From: Flavobacterium sp.
GTDB taxonomy: Bacteria > Bacteroidota > Bacteroidia > Flavobacteriales > Flavobacteriaceae
Direction of reading: 5' to 3'
Length of the DNA: 63,863 bases
NCBI RefSeq assembly: GCF_027531905.1
Contig: NZ_JAPZSU010000045.1
Location: 1-63,863, forward strand
The translations under genes and the position numbers were made by a program. Shown one piece after another: positions 27,190 through 36,867 of the stretch. The notes beneath the pieces are model-generated. The model did not search any database and was not told the DNA's origin. It worked only from the letters and a program-made list of their open reading frames with translations. How positions within the stretch are numbered: position 1 is the stretch's first letter; each line of letters starts with the position of its first letter.

Positions 27190-27963
27190 TTACTTAATTA
27201 AAATTCTTTTATACCCACTTGGGACACTATATGGAAAAGAAAGTGCTTCGTTTACAGTTATGGTGTTATAATTGAGTTTAATTTCGGTTTTCCCTTTGGG
27301 TTGAAGGGCTACTATTTGAACATTAGAAGGCAAGGCTACATTTGTATGCTGTTCAAAATTACCATAAGCAACTTCTATACTTCTCCCCTCTTTGGCTTGC
27401 GCAATTTCTTGCTTTTGAAGAACGAATTGTATGGCATCAATAAAAAAAGATTTTTGGGTATTCTCATTAGACAAATCTTCTAATTTATACTTTTGATTTG
27501 CCTCAAGCGTTTCTTTATATTTGCCTTTCGTCAAATCGTCTATGGCCTGTCCTACTAACAAATTTTGAATTTTCGAATAATCCAAATCGGTTCCCAGCCA
27601 TTGGCTTAACCCTTTAAAATCACCTTCAAAATAACTTCCATTAATTTTTTCGTAATAGTTTACTCCAGACGGCGTAATTAAGGCTTTTGCCATAGTAATT
27701 CCCAAAAAACGAACACTCACTAATATTTGTTCATCTTTTTTTATCTTAATCTCAGCCGTAACATTTTGTGACATCTTTTCATCAGCATAATTTGCGCTTG
27801 ATTTGATGTACAAGGTCGAAAAATCATTTTTATTTTGGTATAATTTTTCGATAACAGAACTGTTGGTGTTCTTAATTTCTTTGGGCGCACTCACTACCAA
27901 TCCCGATTTAGATTTACATGAAATCAGTGCGATGAGTACAAAAAACAATCCGTATTTCTTCAT
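27190..27963 (-). CDS. DUF4292 lipoprotein
   Basis: 257 aa with a lipoprotein signal (LISC at 14-17). The body carries AEIKIKKDEQILVSVRF and VNYYEKINGSYFEGDF-type strands, fitting DUF4292, which is thought to have a LolA/LolB-like fold. The start overlaps the stop of the TPR gene (shared base 27963), and the EnvC-like gene follows closely, so all three are co-translated. A role in outer-membrane lipid or lipoprotein handling is inference. Confidence 0.8.
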   Translation of the reverse strand: MKKYGLFFVLIALISCKSKSGLVVSAPKEIKNTNSSVIEKLYQNKNDFSTLYIKSSANYADEKMSQNVTAEIKIKKDEQILVSVRFLGITMAKALITPSGVNYYEKINGSYFEGDFKGLSQWLGTDLDYSKIQNLLVGQAIDDLTKGKYKETLEANQKYKLEDLSNENTQKSFFIDAIQFVLQKQEIAQAKEGRSIEVAYGNFEQHTNVALPSNVQIVALQPKGKTEIKLNYNTITVNEALSFPYSVPSGYKRILIK

Positions 27964-29312
27964 TATTTCTTTTCTTTTACTAATTGATTGGCTTTGGAAA
28001 AAAAGAAGTCTTTTTTAGCCATATCTCCAAGTCCGTTGAATGTTTCGCCTAATTGAATATAAAAATTAGCTTCTAAAACTGGATTCTCAATCACATAATC
28101 TATTCCAGTTTCTAAAACATCTTTTGCTTTTTTAAATTGTTTTAATTGGTTGTATCCCAAACCAGCATAATAATAAAAATGAGGTTGCGATGGATAACGC
28201 TCTAACAAGGATTGTGCCTTTTTGGACAATACCTCAAATTGTTTCATTTCGGTGTAAGATTGTAGCAACAAGATAGGCGTTTCTAGTGGCAAATTAGGAT
28301 CTGCGACTAATGCCTTTTCATAATATTTTGCGGCTTTTTCCCATTGTTTTTTGTTGTAATAAAAATTACCGACTTCTTTGGCAACAGGAACCGTTGGATC
28401 AGCCTCCAACGTTGCAATAGCTTTTTCTAAGTCAGCATCGTATTGTGGATTTTTTCCAGCGAAGAGTAAAAACTCATTCAGTACCCGATGCTTAATTTTA
28501 GTATCGATTTTTTTACTCGACAACACTACATTCATGGATTGAACCGCTTTCGGTCCGTCATTTTTTTCGATATGAAATTTAAACAAACTTACTTGCGCCC
28601 ACTCCGAAGTTGGAATTTCTCGTTCTAACTTCTTGGCTACTTCAAGCATTTTCTCAACTTCATTATTTTTGGAGTAGCGATAAATCAAATCGATATAATT
28701 GGATTCTTCCTTTGGAAATTTCTCAATTTGTCCAATCAAATTGTCAATCTCAGTATTTTGATATTTTCCTTGCGATAAAATTCGGACTTTATATCCTTCT
28801 CGCTGATCCGTTTTTCCAACGGTTTCATTCAATTGGTGGATTAATGCCAAAGCTTTGTCGTATTGGGTAGTCGCCATATACAAAGTCACCAAATCTTCTT
28901 TGAACTTTGGATCCAAAACAATGAGTTGGTTTAAAACTATAATTCCGTTAGTATAGTTTTTTGTGGCATACGTCACGTCGTACATTCCTACCCAAAACCA
29001 TTTATTTTTTGGGTCGATGGCAGTTGCTTTTTCAAAAGAAGCATAGGCTCTATCATAATTTTTTAACGCTAAATAATTTTTGCCCAATTCATAATGTACT
29101 GCGGCATCATCGGGTTGTGATTTCAAACATTTTTCAAGAGCTACGATGGCTTTATCATAATTCTCAATTCCTTTTTGCAACAAAGCTTCATAGAACGCGT
29201 CTTGGTACTCGTTATTGACCATAGCAATCTCTTCTGGTTCAGTTTGTGCCTGAACCCAAGTAGGAATTGCAAAGAATACCAAAACCAAGAATACTACAAT
29301 TCGACGATTCAT
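27963..29312 (-). CDS. Exported tetratricopeptide-repeat protein
   Basis: 449 aa. A signal peptide (1-22, ending WVQAQ) is followed by TPR helices: AVHYELGKNYLALKNYDRA and AYASFEKATAIDPKN near 70-110, and further copies near 310-440 (AKYYEKALVADPN, HFYYYAGLGYNQLKQF). It probably acts as a protein-protein scaffold in the periplasm. It lies 13 bp after the nucleotidyltransferase gene and overlaps the DUF4292 gene by one base. Confidence 0.85.
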   Translation of the reverse strand: MNRRIVVFLVLVFFAIPTWVQAQTEPEEIAMVNNEYQDAFYEALLQKGIENYDKAIVALEKCLKSQPDDAAVHYELGKNYLALKNYDRAYASFEKATAIDPKNKWFWVGMYDVTYATKNYTNGIIVLNQLIVLDPKFKEDLVTLYMATTQYDKALALIHQLNETVGKTDQREGYKVRILSQGKYQNTEIDNLIGQIEKFPKEESNYIDLIYRYSKNNEVEKMLEVAKKLEREIPTSEWAQVSLFKFHIEKNDGPKAVQSMNVVLSSKKIDTKIKHRVLNEFLLFAGKNPQYDADLEKAIATLEADPTVPVAKEVGNFYYNKKQWEKAAKYYEKALVADPNLPLETPILLLQSYTEMKQFEVLSKKAQSLLERYPSQPHFYYYAGLGYNQLKQFKKAKDVLETGIDYVIENPVLEANFYIQLGETFNGLGDMAKKDFFFSKANQLVKEKK

Positions 29313-29325
29313 TTTTGTTGTTTTT

Positions 29326-30342
29326 TTATTCTAAAACCGAATAATCTCCAATACTAATGCTGGTAAAATTTCCATCAAAGGTAACGTGATTTCCAATCAT
29401 TGCATTATCTAAAGTTGCATTTTGGATGTGTGCATGCGTTTGAATCAAACTGTTTTTGATGGTAGAGTTACTTATATGACAGCCTTTTCCTAGCGATACA
29501 TTAGGTCCAATCGTTACGTTTGACAAAACAACATTCTCCCCTACAAAACAAGGAGGAATAATAGTAGCATTCTCTACTTTTACTGAAGGATCAATCAAAT
29601 TAACACCATCTTGATGCAAAAATCCAAGCATACGTCCGTTAGTCTCTACAGTAACGTTTTTGTTTCCGCAATCCATCCATTCGTCTACGCTGCCAGTTTT
29701 GAATACTTTCCCCTTGGCCATCATTCCTTTGATCCCATCATTGATTTGATATTCACCACCATTTTGGATGTTGTTATCCAATACGTTTTGTAATTCTTGT
29801 TTTAAAATTCCAACTTCTTTGAAATAATAAATTCCGATAACTGCAAGATCACTAACGAACTCTTTTGGCTTTTCGACCAATTCAATAATCTCCTGTTGCT
29901 CATTAAGTTTAACTACTCCATAGGCTTCTGGTTGATCAACTTGTTTTACCCAAATTACAGCATCAGCCTCAGGATCCAAATCAAAATCAGCACGAATCAA
30001 AGTGTCTGCGTAAGCAATCACAGCTGGGCCGGATAGCGATTCTTTGGCACACATGATGGCGTGGCCAGTTCCCAGCGGTAAATCCTGACGATAGATGGAA
30101 GCTTTGGCACCTAATCCTTGTGCTAATTCTTGTAAACTCGACACGACATCATCTCCAAAAAAAGCTTCGTCTCCTAAAATAAAAGCAATTTCTTCTATCG
30201 GTTGTTTTAAAATTTTGGCAATATCTTCTACTAATCGATGAACGATTGGTTTGCCTGCAACAGGGATTAATGGTTTTGGAACAATTAAAGAGTGTGGTCG
30301 TAAACGAGACCCACGCCCGGCCATTGGTACTATTATTTTCAT
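29326..30342 (-). CDS. Sugar-1-phosphate nucleotidyltransferase
   Basis: 338 aa. The N-terminal nucleotide-binding motif GRGSRLRPHS, the PKPLIPVAGKP loop, the LPLGTGHAI loop, YADTL and VEKP mark the RmlA/GlmU-type transferase fold (about 1-235). The C-terminus (about 250-335) reads as left-handed beta-helix hexapeptides (ENATIIPPCFVGENV). It activates a sugar phosphate to an NDP-sugar for surface glycans. The sugar and nucleotide cannot be fixed from sequence; glucose-1-phosphate thymidylyl- or uridylyltransferase are the leading options. Confidence 0.85.
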   Translation of the reverse strand: MKIIVPMAGRGSRLRPHSLIVPKPLIPVAGKPIVHRLVEDIAKILKQPIEEIAFILGDEAFFGDDVVSSLQELAQGLGAKASIYRQDLPLGTGHAIMCAKESLSGPAVIAYADTLIRADFDLDPEADAVIWVKQVDQPEAYGVVKLNEQQEIIELVEKPKEFVSDLAVIGIYYFKEVGILKQELQNVLDNNIQNGGEYQINDGIKGMMAKGKVFKTGSVDEWMDCGNKNVTVETNGRMLGFLHQDGVNLIDPSVKVENATIIPPCFVGENVVLSNVTIGPNVSLGKGCHISNSTIKNSLIQTHAHIQNATLDNAMIGNHVTFDGNFTSISIGDYSVLE

Positions 30343-30349
30343 TATAAAT

Positions 30350-30478
30350 TTGTATTAAGATTTTAGAATTAAGTATTAAGATAAAACAAAATACTCTTCT
30401 GATTATTATATACCAACTTTTGTTCAAACACTGTCTTTGAAGACTGCGAACTGAACACTAAAAGCTGAACACTGTTTA
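30350..30478. repeat. Spacer of degenerate short tandem words
   Basis: Between dut and the nucleotidyltransferase gene the sequence repeats near-copies of short words: TTAAGATTTTAGAATTAAG and TATTAAGA at 30355-30384, then GACTGCGAACTGAACACT and GCTGAACACTG at 30440-30474. Similar word-chains sit in the atp spacers. It is non-coding. Confidence 0.5.
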
Positions 30479-30913
30479 CTATTTTACTCCTGTGCTACCA
30501 AAGCCTCCAGCGCCTCTAGATGTCTCTGATAATTCATTGACTACAACCCACTCGGCGCGTTCGTGTTTGGCGATTACCAATTGAGCAATACGTTCTCCGT
30601 TTTGGATTACGAAAGTCTCATTGGATAAATTTACTAAAATCACACCAATTTCCCCTCTATAATCAGCATCAATTGTTCCTGGGGCATTGAGAACGGTGAT
30701 TCCGTTTTTGGCCGCCAAGCCACTACGAGGTCTTACTTGTGCTTCGTAACCTATGGGTAATTCAATAAACAATCCTGTTTTTACGATAGCTCTTTCTAAA
30801 GGTAGCAAGGTAATGGGTTCGGTTATATTCGCACGCAAATCCATTCCCGCCGAAGCGATGGTTTCGTAATGAGGCAATTCGTGTGCGGATGTATTGATGA
30901 TGTTGATGTTCAT
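30479..30913 (-). CDS. dut: dUTP diphosphatase
   Basis: 144 aa, the normal size of a trimeric dUTPase. All five motifs are visible: [45 protein letters not shown] and the C-terminal GAGGFGSTG. It hydrolyses dUTP to dUMP, keeping uracil out of DNA and feeding thymidylate synthesis. It lies between the flippase and nucleotidyltransferase genes, as in many Flavobacteria. Confidence 0.96.
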   Translation of the reverse strand: MNINIINTSAHELPHYETIASAGMDLRANITEPITLLPLERAIVKTGLFIELPIGYEAQVRPRSGLAAKNGITVLNAPGTIDADYRGEIGVILVNLSNETFVIQNGERIAQLVIAKHERAEWVVVNELSETSRGAGGFGSTGVK

Positions 30914-30950
30914 TTTTTAAATCTAAAAGTCTTGATTACTACTTGGCCCT

Positions 30951-31025
30951 AGCCCTGATGGAAGCGGCATCCTGTGGTCCTGGGGTTCAGGACCACAGAT
31001 ATAGCGTACAGCAGGAAATAGCTCC
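30951..31025 (+). repeat. Hairpin-centred intergenic repeat element, copy 1
   Basis: The flank AGCCCTGATGGAAGCGGCAT leads into a perfect 11-bp stem (CTGTGGTCCTG / CAGGACCACAG, 30972-30998, 5-base loop), then ATATAGCGTACAGCAGGAAA and TAGCTCC. A second, diverged copy lies at 63640-63730. From memory, elements with these flanks and a variable stem are common between genes in Flavobacterium genomes. Confidence 0.8.
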
Positions 31026-31028
31026 TTC

Positions 31029-32492
31029 TTATTTTTTTCGTTTAATAATATTTAAAATTGTGGTTTTCTCATTGTGATAAATGAAATAAAGAAACGCCAG
31101 CAATAACGGGATTCCTACGAAATAATTCTCTCTAAATCCATAAAAAGAAATCACCGAAAACAAAATTGAAATACCCAAATAAGCTCCAATTTTTTCCATA
31201 TCATAAGGAATAGGATAGTATTTATTGCCTAAAATATAGGAAATTAACATCATGCTTCCGTATGCTGAAATCGTAGCAATGGCCGAGCCATAATAGCTGT
31301 ATTTTGGAATTAAAATATAGTTTAAAATCAGTGTTAAAATGGCGCCAACAATAGAAATGTAGGCTCCAATAATCGTTTTATCTGTTAACTTATACCAAAC
31401 CGAAAGATTGTTGTAAATCCCCAAAAAGAAGTTGGCCAAGATAATCAACGGAACCACTTTCATTGCCTCCCAATACGATTCGTCCTTTAGTAATAAAAGT
31501 TTTAAAATATCTGCAAAAACTATAACTCCCAAAAGAATCAACGAACCAAAAATGACAAAATACTTGGTAATCATCGCATAGGTTTGTGGGGCATTCTCGT
31601 TACTAGCATGGCTAAAGAAAAACGGCTCAATACCCAGTCGGAACGCGGTAGCAAAAAGCACCATAAAAAGCCCTAATTTATAACACGCAGAATACACACC
31701 TACTTCGGATTTGGCAATGTTAGCAGGCAATAAATTTTCCAATAAAATTTTATCGAAATGTTCATTTACGGCAAAAGCAATGCCTGCAATTAAAATAGGC
31801 AAACCATAACGCATCATTTTTTTCCAAAGTGCAACATCAAAATTGCGTTTCAAGGATACATAATTAGGTGAAAGTACCACAAAAGTGAGTAAACTCGCCA
31901 ACAAATTAGAAACGAAAATATATCCAATTTCGAAATTATCGATATACATATTCCCTAAAAAAGAGTCGGGACTATCGGCATAAATTTTAGGTAAAACCAA
32001 TAAAAAATACAGGTTGAGTGCCAAGTTTACGACTACATTCCCTATTTTGATAATAGCATACATCATTGGGCGTTTGTTAGCCCTTAATTTTGAAAAAGGG
32101 ATAATCACCAAGGCATCTAAAACCAAAATCCAAATGGTAAAAGTAATGTACTGCACATCTACATGCGCCCAGGAAGCTAAGGTGTTTCTAAAAATTAAGG
32201 CGCCAAACAAAAACAAAATGGAAGACCAAAAAATAGAAATGGTACTGGTAGCAATGACGTTTTCTTTATCGGTTTCGGAACTGTAGAAACGGAAAAAAGC
32301 GGTTTCCATACCGTAGGATAAAATTACGTTGAAAAAAACCATCCAAGAGAGAACGATAGAAACTTCGCCATACTCTGCTGTTGGTAAAATTCCGGTGTAC
32401 AAGCGCACCAATAAAAAACTGAGCATACGAGGCAAAACGGTTGCTAGTCCGTATATCGCAGTTTGTTTGAATAGACTTTTATATAATCCCAA
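31029..32492 (-). CDS. Polysaccharide flippase (Wzx/MATE-like)
   Basis: 487 aa with 12-14 hydrophobic helices along its whole length. The start GLYKSLFKQTAIYGLATVL and LLVRLYTGILPTAEYGEVS match the oligosaccharide flippase family that moves lipid-linked glycans over the inner membrane. Translation starts with TTG at 32492. The gene heads the dut-nucleotidyltransferase-TPR-DUF4292-EnvC run, though the hairpin element at 30951-31025 separates it from dut. Confidence 0.85.
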   Translation of the reverse strand: MGLYKSLFKQTAIYGLATVLPRMLSFLLVRLYTGILPTAEYGEVSIVLSWMVFFNVILSYGMETAFFRFYSSETDKENVIATSTISIFWSSILFLFGALIFRNTLASWAHVDVQYITFTIWILVLDALVIIPFSKLRANKRPMMYAIIKIGNVVVNLALNLYFLLVLPKIYADSPDSFLGNMYIDNFEIGYIFVSNLLASLLTFVVLSPNYVSLKRNFDVALWKKMMRYGLPILIAGIAFAVNEHFDKILLENLLPANIAKSEVGVYSACYKLGLFMVLFATAFRLGIEPFFFSHASNENAPQTYAMITKYFVIFGSLILLGVIVFADILKLLLLKDESYWEAMKVVPLIILANFFLGIYNNLSVWYKLTDKTIIGAYISIVGAILTLILNYILIPKYSYYGSAIATISAYGSMMLISYILGNKYYPIPYDMEKIGAYLGISILFSVISFYGFRENYFVGIPLLLAFLYFIYHNEKTTILNIIKRKK

Positions 32493-32523
32493 AGTAGTTT
32501 GGTTTTGATTTGACTTAAGAAAA

Positions 32524-32531
32524 CAAAAATA
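32524..32531 (-). promoter_or_regulatory. -7 element TATTTTTG before the flippase operon
   Basis: An exact TAnnTTTG match lies 31 bases before the TTG start. No well-spaced -33 TTG is seen. Confidence 0.4.
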
Positions 32532-32635
32532 GCGAATTCAAGGTTGACTTAATAAAAAAATTTAACCGCATAGATTACGGTTTTATTTAAACATTGAAGC
32601 CATTGAAGTCTTTTTGGGATAGCAACTGTTATTTG

Positions 32636-32777
32636 AACCATATAAGGGCATTTAAGGTCATATAAAAATACTAGCCGTTTGCTTTGGTGTTAAATTTAAC
32701 CACAAAGAGCACAAAGACTTACACAAGGTTCACAAAGAAAAAACTTAAATGACCTTATATGCCTTAAATGGTTTAAA
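32636..32777. repeat. Inverted-repeat element AACCATATAAGG type, copy 1
   Basis: The left arm (32636-32668) begins AACCATATAAGGGCATTTAA and continues GGTCATATAA; the right arm (32743-32774) is its inverse with small changes (CTTAAATGACC, CTTATATGCC, TTAAATGGTT). Between them lies a chain of AAAGAGCACAAAGACTTACA-type words. Non-coding; a relative lies at 53366-53520. Confidence 0.7.
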
Positions 32778-32780
32778 ATT

Positions 32781-33224
32781 TTACGAAAGCCCCTCTTCGT
32801 TGATGATTTTCAAAAAATGAAAGCCTTTGGGCACGTACCCTTGGTTGTAATAAAAACGATGCGCATTGAAGTTTCCTGTAAATGCATCCAAAACTATCAT
32901 AGTGCAGTTCGTAGCTTTGGCTTTAGCATCAATATAATCGGTCATCATTTTTCCAATACCTTTGGCACGATGGTCGGGATGCACTACAAAATTATCGATT
33001 TCGATATACTTCCCAGACCATAATTTATACCCTTGCCAAAAACCCGTAATACCTAAACAAACTTCGCCTTCAAAAACAGCAAGCTGTTTATAGTTATGCG
33101 GAATCATTTCGGTAAGATAACTATCGTATTTTTCAATAGTAAAAGTGGGGTACAAGTGACGCATCATGTCAATACGAGCAAGCATCTCTTCTTTAGTGTG
33201 CAATTCTCTAATTTTGATTTCCAT
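32781..33224 (-). CDS. GNAT-family N-acetyltransferase
   Basis: 147 aa from the ATG at 33224 (MEIKIRELHTKEEM). A longer reading to 33341 adds 39 residues unlike the family. The acetyl-CoA motif is V-V-H-P-D-H-R-A-K-G-I-G (about 83-94), followed by AHRFYYNQGYVPKG. The substrate is unknown. It stands alone, between a repeat element and a divergent small gene. Confidence 0.85.
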   Translation of the reverse strand: MEIKIRELHTKEEMLARIDMMRHLYPTFTIEKYDSYLTEMIPHNYKQLAVFEGEVCLGITGFWQGYKLWSGKYIEIDNFVVHPDHRAKGIGKMMTDYIDAKAKATNCTMIVLDAFTGNFNAHRFYYNQGYVPKGFHFLKIINEEGLS

Positions 33225-33455
33225 AGGTAATTTTAAAAATGTAAAATTAGAGAAAAAGAGATGAGTTGGAAAGATTTGGGAGGAGGAATTTTTGGAAATC
33301 AATAAAACATTAAAGTAGTTCATTCTACAATATGTTTGCAAGCTATTTGAATAACATCAAAACTATTTTAAATCTAATTCTTACGGTTTTTAACTAAAAA
33401 ATGCCATTGGCACAATTTTAGTTACAGTACAGACAAACAAACCCAAAATTAAACC

Positions 33456-33725
33456 ATGAATAAAAAATTACTTTCTTTACTACTATTTTCTATACTTTCT
33501 ACTTTAGCTTATTCACAAAAAAAAGGAAAAATGGCCTTACCCATCATAGAAGAAGAAATAGCAACTTCTCTATGGGAAAATAAAAAAACAAAGTCTTATT
33601 CTTGGTTAGTCATTTATAATCAGAAAAAAATAGATTCTATTTTAGCAGTAAAAAGCTTGGTTACGACAAATGAAAAACCAAAGCAAAAACAACAAGTATT
33701 AAAGTGGAATCATAAGAAATATTAA
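33456..33725 (+). CDS. Small exported protein, function unknown
   Basis: 89 aa. A signal peptide (1-20, ending LAYSQ) is followed by a basic mature part with SYSWLVIYNQKKI in the middle and a KPKQKQQVLKWNHKKY end. No domain was recognised. It is followed directly by a terminator shared with atpG. The clean signal peptide and defined terminator support a real gene. Confidence 0.6.
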   Translation: MNKKLLSLLLFSILSTLAYSQKKGKMALPIIEEEIATSLWENKKTKSYSWLVIYNQKKIDSILAVKSLVTTNEKPKQKQQVLKWNHKKY

Positions 33726-33766
33726 AAACAAAAAGAGCCAACATAAGTTAGCTCTTTTTGTTTTTT
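33724..33766. terminator. Bidirectional terminator between a small gene and atpG
   Basis: AAAAACAAAAAGAGC pairs with GCTCTTTTTGTTTTT, with A/T runs on both sides. It ends the plus-strand small gene and the minus-strand atp operon. Confidence 0.88.
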
Positions 33767-33780
33767 CAATAATGAAATTT

Positions 33781-34641
33781 CTATCCATTCAAAGCTTCTG
33801 CTCCACCTACGATCTCTAAAATCTCGCTAGTAATGGCAGCTTGACGGGCTTTGTTATACGTTAACTTCAATTGGTCACGTAATTCTGTAGCATTATCAGT
33901 TGCTTTGTGCATTGCGGTCATACGAGCGCCATGTTCTGAAGCGAATGAATCTCTAATTCCTTTATATAATTGCGTTTTCAATGATTTAGGAATCAAAGTC
34001 AACACGATTTCTTCTTTTGAAGGCTCAAAAATATAATCTCCTGGAGTAACCGCTTTATCAGCTTTAATTGGTGCTAAAGGCAAAAATTGTTCCGTTTGAA
34101 CAATTTGAGTAGCAGCGTTTTTAAATTGGTTGTAAACCAATTCAATTCTGTCATAATTACCTCCAATAAATTGTTGTGTTAAATTATCAGCAATTGTAGC
34201 AACGTTCTCAAAACTTAAGGCATCAAAAACTTTACTCTCGTTACCAACTACTGCAAAACTTTTACCCAAAACATCATTTCCTTTTTTACCAATAGCAAAA
34301 ACATCCACTTGTTTTCCTGCATAATAGTCTGCACGTACTTTAACTTCCTTGATTACGTTAGAATTAAAAGCACCACACAAACCACGGTTAGAAGTAATAG
34401 CTACCAATAACACTTTTTTGATTTCTCTTTGTGTAGTATACTCACCTCCTACATCACCGTCTAAGGTAGCAGAAAGGTTTTGTAGTAATTCCGTTTGTTT
34501 TTCAGCATAAGGACGCATCGCAGTGATGGCATCTTGTGCTTTTTTCAACTTTGCAGCAGAAACCATTTTCATCGCCGATGTAATTTGCATCGTAGATGAG
34601 ATGGAAACAATTCTATTACGGATTTCCTTTAAATTAGCCAT
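33781..34641 (-). CDS. atpG: ATP synthase gamma subunit
   Basis: 286 aa, the normal length. The rotor shaft ends are typical: N-terminal LKEIRNRIVSISSTMQITSAMKMVSAAKL and C-terminal ITSEILEIVGGAEAL. It turns inside the alpha3-beta3 head. It is the last gene of the minus-strand run and is followed by a terminator. A 75-bp spacer with an inverted repeat separates it from atpA. Confidence 0.97.
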   Translation of the reverse strand: MANLKEIRNRIVSISSTMQITSAMKMVSAAKLKKAQDAITAMRPYAEKQTELLQNLSATLDGDVGGEYTTQREIKKVLLVAITSNRGLCGAFNSNVIKEVKVRADYYAGKQVDVFAIGKKGNDVLGKSFAVVGNESKVFDALSFENVATIADNLTQQFIGGNYDRIELVYNQFKNAATQIVQTEQFLPLAPIKADKAVTPGDYIFEPSKEEIVLTLIPKSLKTQLYKGIRDSFASEHGARMTAMHKATDNATELRDQLKLTYNKARQAAITSEILEIVGGAEALNG

Positions 34642-34650
34642 TTTTTTTGA

Positions 34651-34714
34651 GTATTAAGATTTAAGTATTAAGTATCAAGAGATCTTAATTCTTGATACTC
34701 AATACTTAATACTT
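34651..34714. repeat. Inverted repeat in the atpA-atpG spacer
   Basis: GTATTAAGTATCAAG-type words (34661-34678) face CTTGATACTCAATACTTAAT (34691-34710). Non-coding, able to fold into a long hairpin in the mRNA between the alpha and gamma genes. Confidence 0.7.
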
Positions 34715-34715
34715 T

Positions 34716-36293
34716 TTAATTATATTTTGCTGAAATTTCTTTTGCTGCAGCTTCGATTACATCTGTAATTTCGTCTGTCAATTTTCCTGCTTTCAAAGCA
34801 TCCAAAGTTGCTCTGTTTTTGTTGTTCATATATTCTAAGAAATCTTTTTCGAATTCTTTTACTTTATCAACAGGAACATTTCTCAACAAGTTTTTAGAAC
34901 CTGCGTAGATAATTGCTACTTGGTCTTCAACAGTATAAGGGTCGTTCAAACCTTGTTTCAAGATTTCAACGTTTCTTTTTCCTTTTTCAATTACGTTTAA
35001 AGTAACAGCATCCAAATCAGAACCGAATTTAGCAAACGCTTCCAATTCGCGGAATTGGGCTTGGTCTAATTTCAAAGTACCTGCTACTTTTTTCATTGAT
35101 TTAATTTGAGCGTTACCACCCACACGAGATACAGAAATACCTACGTTAATCGCTGGACGAACCCCAGAGTTGAACAAATCTCCATCCAAGAAAATTTGAC
35201 CATCTGTAATCGAAATTACGTTTGTTGGGATATACGCAGATACGTCACCCGCTTGTGTTTCGATAATTGGTAAAGCTGTTAATGAACCACCACCTTTAAC
35301 GATTCCTTTTAAAGAATCTGGTAAGTCATTCATGTTTTTAGCGATAGAGTCATCAGCAATTACTTTACAAGCTCTTTCTAATAAACGAGAGTGTAAGTAG
35401 AATACGTCACCAGGGTAAGCCTCACGTCCTGGAGGTCTTCTTAACAAAAGAGATACCTCACGGTAAGCTACCGCTTGTTTAGATAAGTCATCATAAACAA
35501 TTAAAGCTGGACGACCTGAATCTCTAAAGTATTCACCAATTGCAGCACCTGCGAAAGGGGCATAAACTTGCATTGGCGCTGGGTCAGAAGCATTAGCTGC
35601 AACAATCACTGTATAAGCCATTGCTCCTTTTTCTTCTAACATTTTTGCAATTCCAGCAACAGTAGAAGCTTTTTGACCAATAGCTACATAGATACAGAAT
35701 ACAGGTTGACCTGCATCGTAAAATTCCTTTTGATTTAAGATAGTATCAATACAAACTGTTGATTTACCAGTTTGACGGTCACCAATAACTAACTCACGTT
35801 GTCCACGTCCTACAGGAATCATAGCATCAACTGCTTTTACACCTGTTTGTAATGGTTCAGTTACTGGCTGACGGAAGATAACTCCAGGAGCTTTTCTTTC
35901 TAATGGCATTTCGTATAATTCACCTGTAATTGGTCCTTTACCATCAATTGGCTGACCTAAAGTGTTTACTACACGTCCTACCATTCCTTCTCCTGTTTTA
36001 AGAGAAGCAATACGTTGTGTTCTTTTGGCAGTAGAACCTTCTTTGATTCCAGTTGATGGTCCTAAAAGTACCACCCCTACGTTGTCTTCTTCTAGGTTCA
36101 AAACGATTGCTTCTAACCCATTTTCAAATTCAACTAACTCACCATATTGAACATTAGATAGCCCGTAAACACGAGCAATACCATCTCCAACATTAAGTAC
36201 TGTTCCTACTTCTTCTAGTGTAGCACCAGATTCAAAACTTTCAACTTGCTTCTTTAATATTGCTGAAATTTCAGCAGGTTTGATTTCCGCCAT
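34716..36293 (-). CDS. atpA: ATP synthase alpha subunit
   Basis: 525 aa. The P-loop GDRQTGKST, the [16 protein letters not shown]-terminal barrel region, [14 protein letters not shown] and [15 protein letters not shown] are intact. It is the non-catalytic nucleotide-binding subunit of F1. It follows atpH by 38 bp. Confidence 0.98.
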   Translation of the reverse strand: MAEIKPAEISAILKKQVESFESGATLEEVGTVLNVGDGIARVYGLSNVQYGELVEFENGLEAIVLNLEEDNVGVVLLGPSTGIKEGSTAKRTQRIASLKTGEGMVGRVVNTLGQPIDGKGPITGELYEMPLERKAPGVIFRQPVTEPLQTGVKAVDAMIPVGRGQRELVIGDRQTGKSTVCIDTILNQKEFYDAGQPVFCIYVAIGQKASTVAGIAKMLEEKGAMAYTVIVAANASDPAPMQVYAPFAGAAIGEYFRDSGRPALIVYDDLSKQAVAYREVSLLLRRPPGREAYPGDVFYLHSRLLERACKVIADDSIAKNMNDLPDSLKGIVKGGGSLTALPIIETQAGDVSAYIPTNVISITDGQIFLDGDLFNSGVRPAINVGISVSRVGGNAQIKSMKKVAGTLKLDQAQFRELEAFAKFGSDLDAVTLNVIEKGKRNVEILKQGLNDPYTVEDQVAIIYAGSKNLLRNVPVDKVKEFEKDFLEYMNNKNRATLDALKAGKLTDEITDVIEAAAKEISAKYN

Positions 36294-36331
36294 CTTACTT
36301 TATAATTTAGACACTTAAATGTGTGATAAAA

Positions 36332-36865
36332 CTAGTTACTTAATTCTCTTTTTAAAACTTGCAATTTGTTAGCAACAGAAGCATTGTATTGCTTGTCACC
36401 TATTCTTAAAACAAAACCTCCAATAATAGAAGGATCTATTGTATTTTCAATTTGAATTTTTTTATCTGAAAGGGTTGCAATTTTAGCCAATACTTTAGCT
36501 TCTAAAGCAGCATCCATAGCGATAGCAGTTGTTACATTCGCAACTTCTACCCCATTCATACTATCAAATAATTTATTGTATTCTGAAGTAATACCTTCTA
36601 GAATTTCGAACCTTTTATTTTCAAATAATAGATGAAACAAACTTTTAGTAACACCATTAACAGAACTAAAAACTTCTAAAAGCGCTTGCTCTTTAACCTC
36701 AACTTTTAAAGTTGGGTTTTGAATGAAAGTGCTTAATTCCAAATTAGAAGCAATAGTATCACCTATCAACTTCATATCATTGTTTACTGCTTCAGCTACT
36801 TGCTTTGCATTGGCAATGTCTAGAATTGCTTTCGAATATCGAATTGCTGCTCTTGTACCTGCCAT
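36332..36865 (-). CDS. atpH: ATP synthase delta subunit
   Basis: 177 aa. The N-terminal six-helix bundle (AAIRYSKAILDIANAKQV) and the C-terminal SIIGGFVLRIGDKQYNASV match OSCP/delta, which joins F1 to the stator. Only 2 bp separate it from atpF. Confidence 0.95.
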   Translation of the reverse strand: MAGTRAAIRYSKAILDIANAKQVAEAVNNDMKLIGDTIASNLELSTFIQNPTLKVEVKEQALLEVFSSVNGVTKSLFHLLFENKRFEILEGITSEYNKLFDSMNGVEVANVTTAIAMDAALEAKVLAKIATLSDKKIQIENTIDPSIIGGFVLRIGDKQYNASVANKLQVLKRELSN

Positions 36866-36867
36866 AA

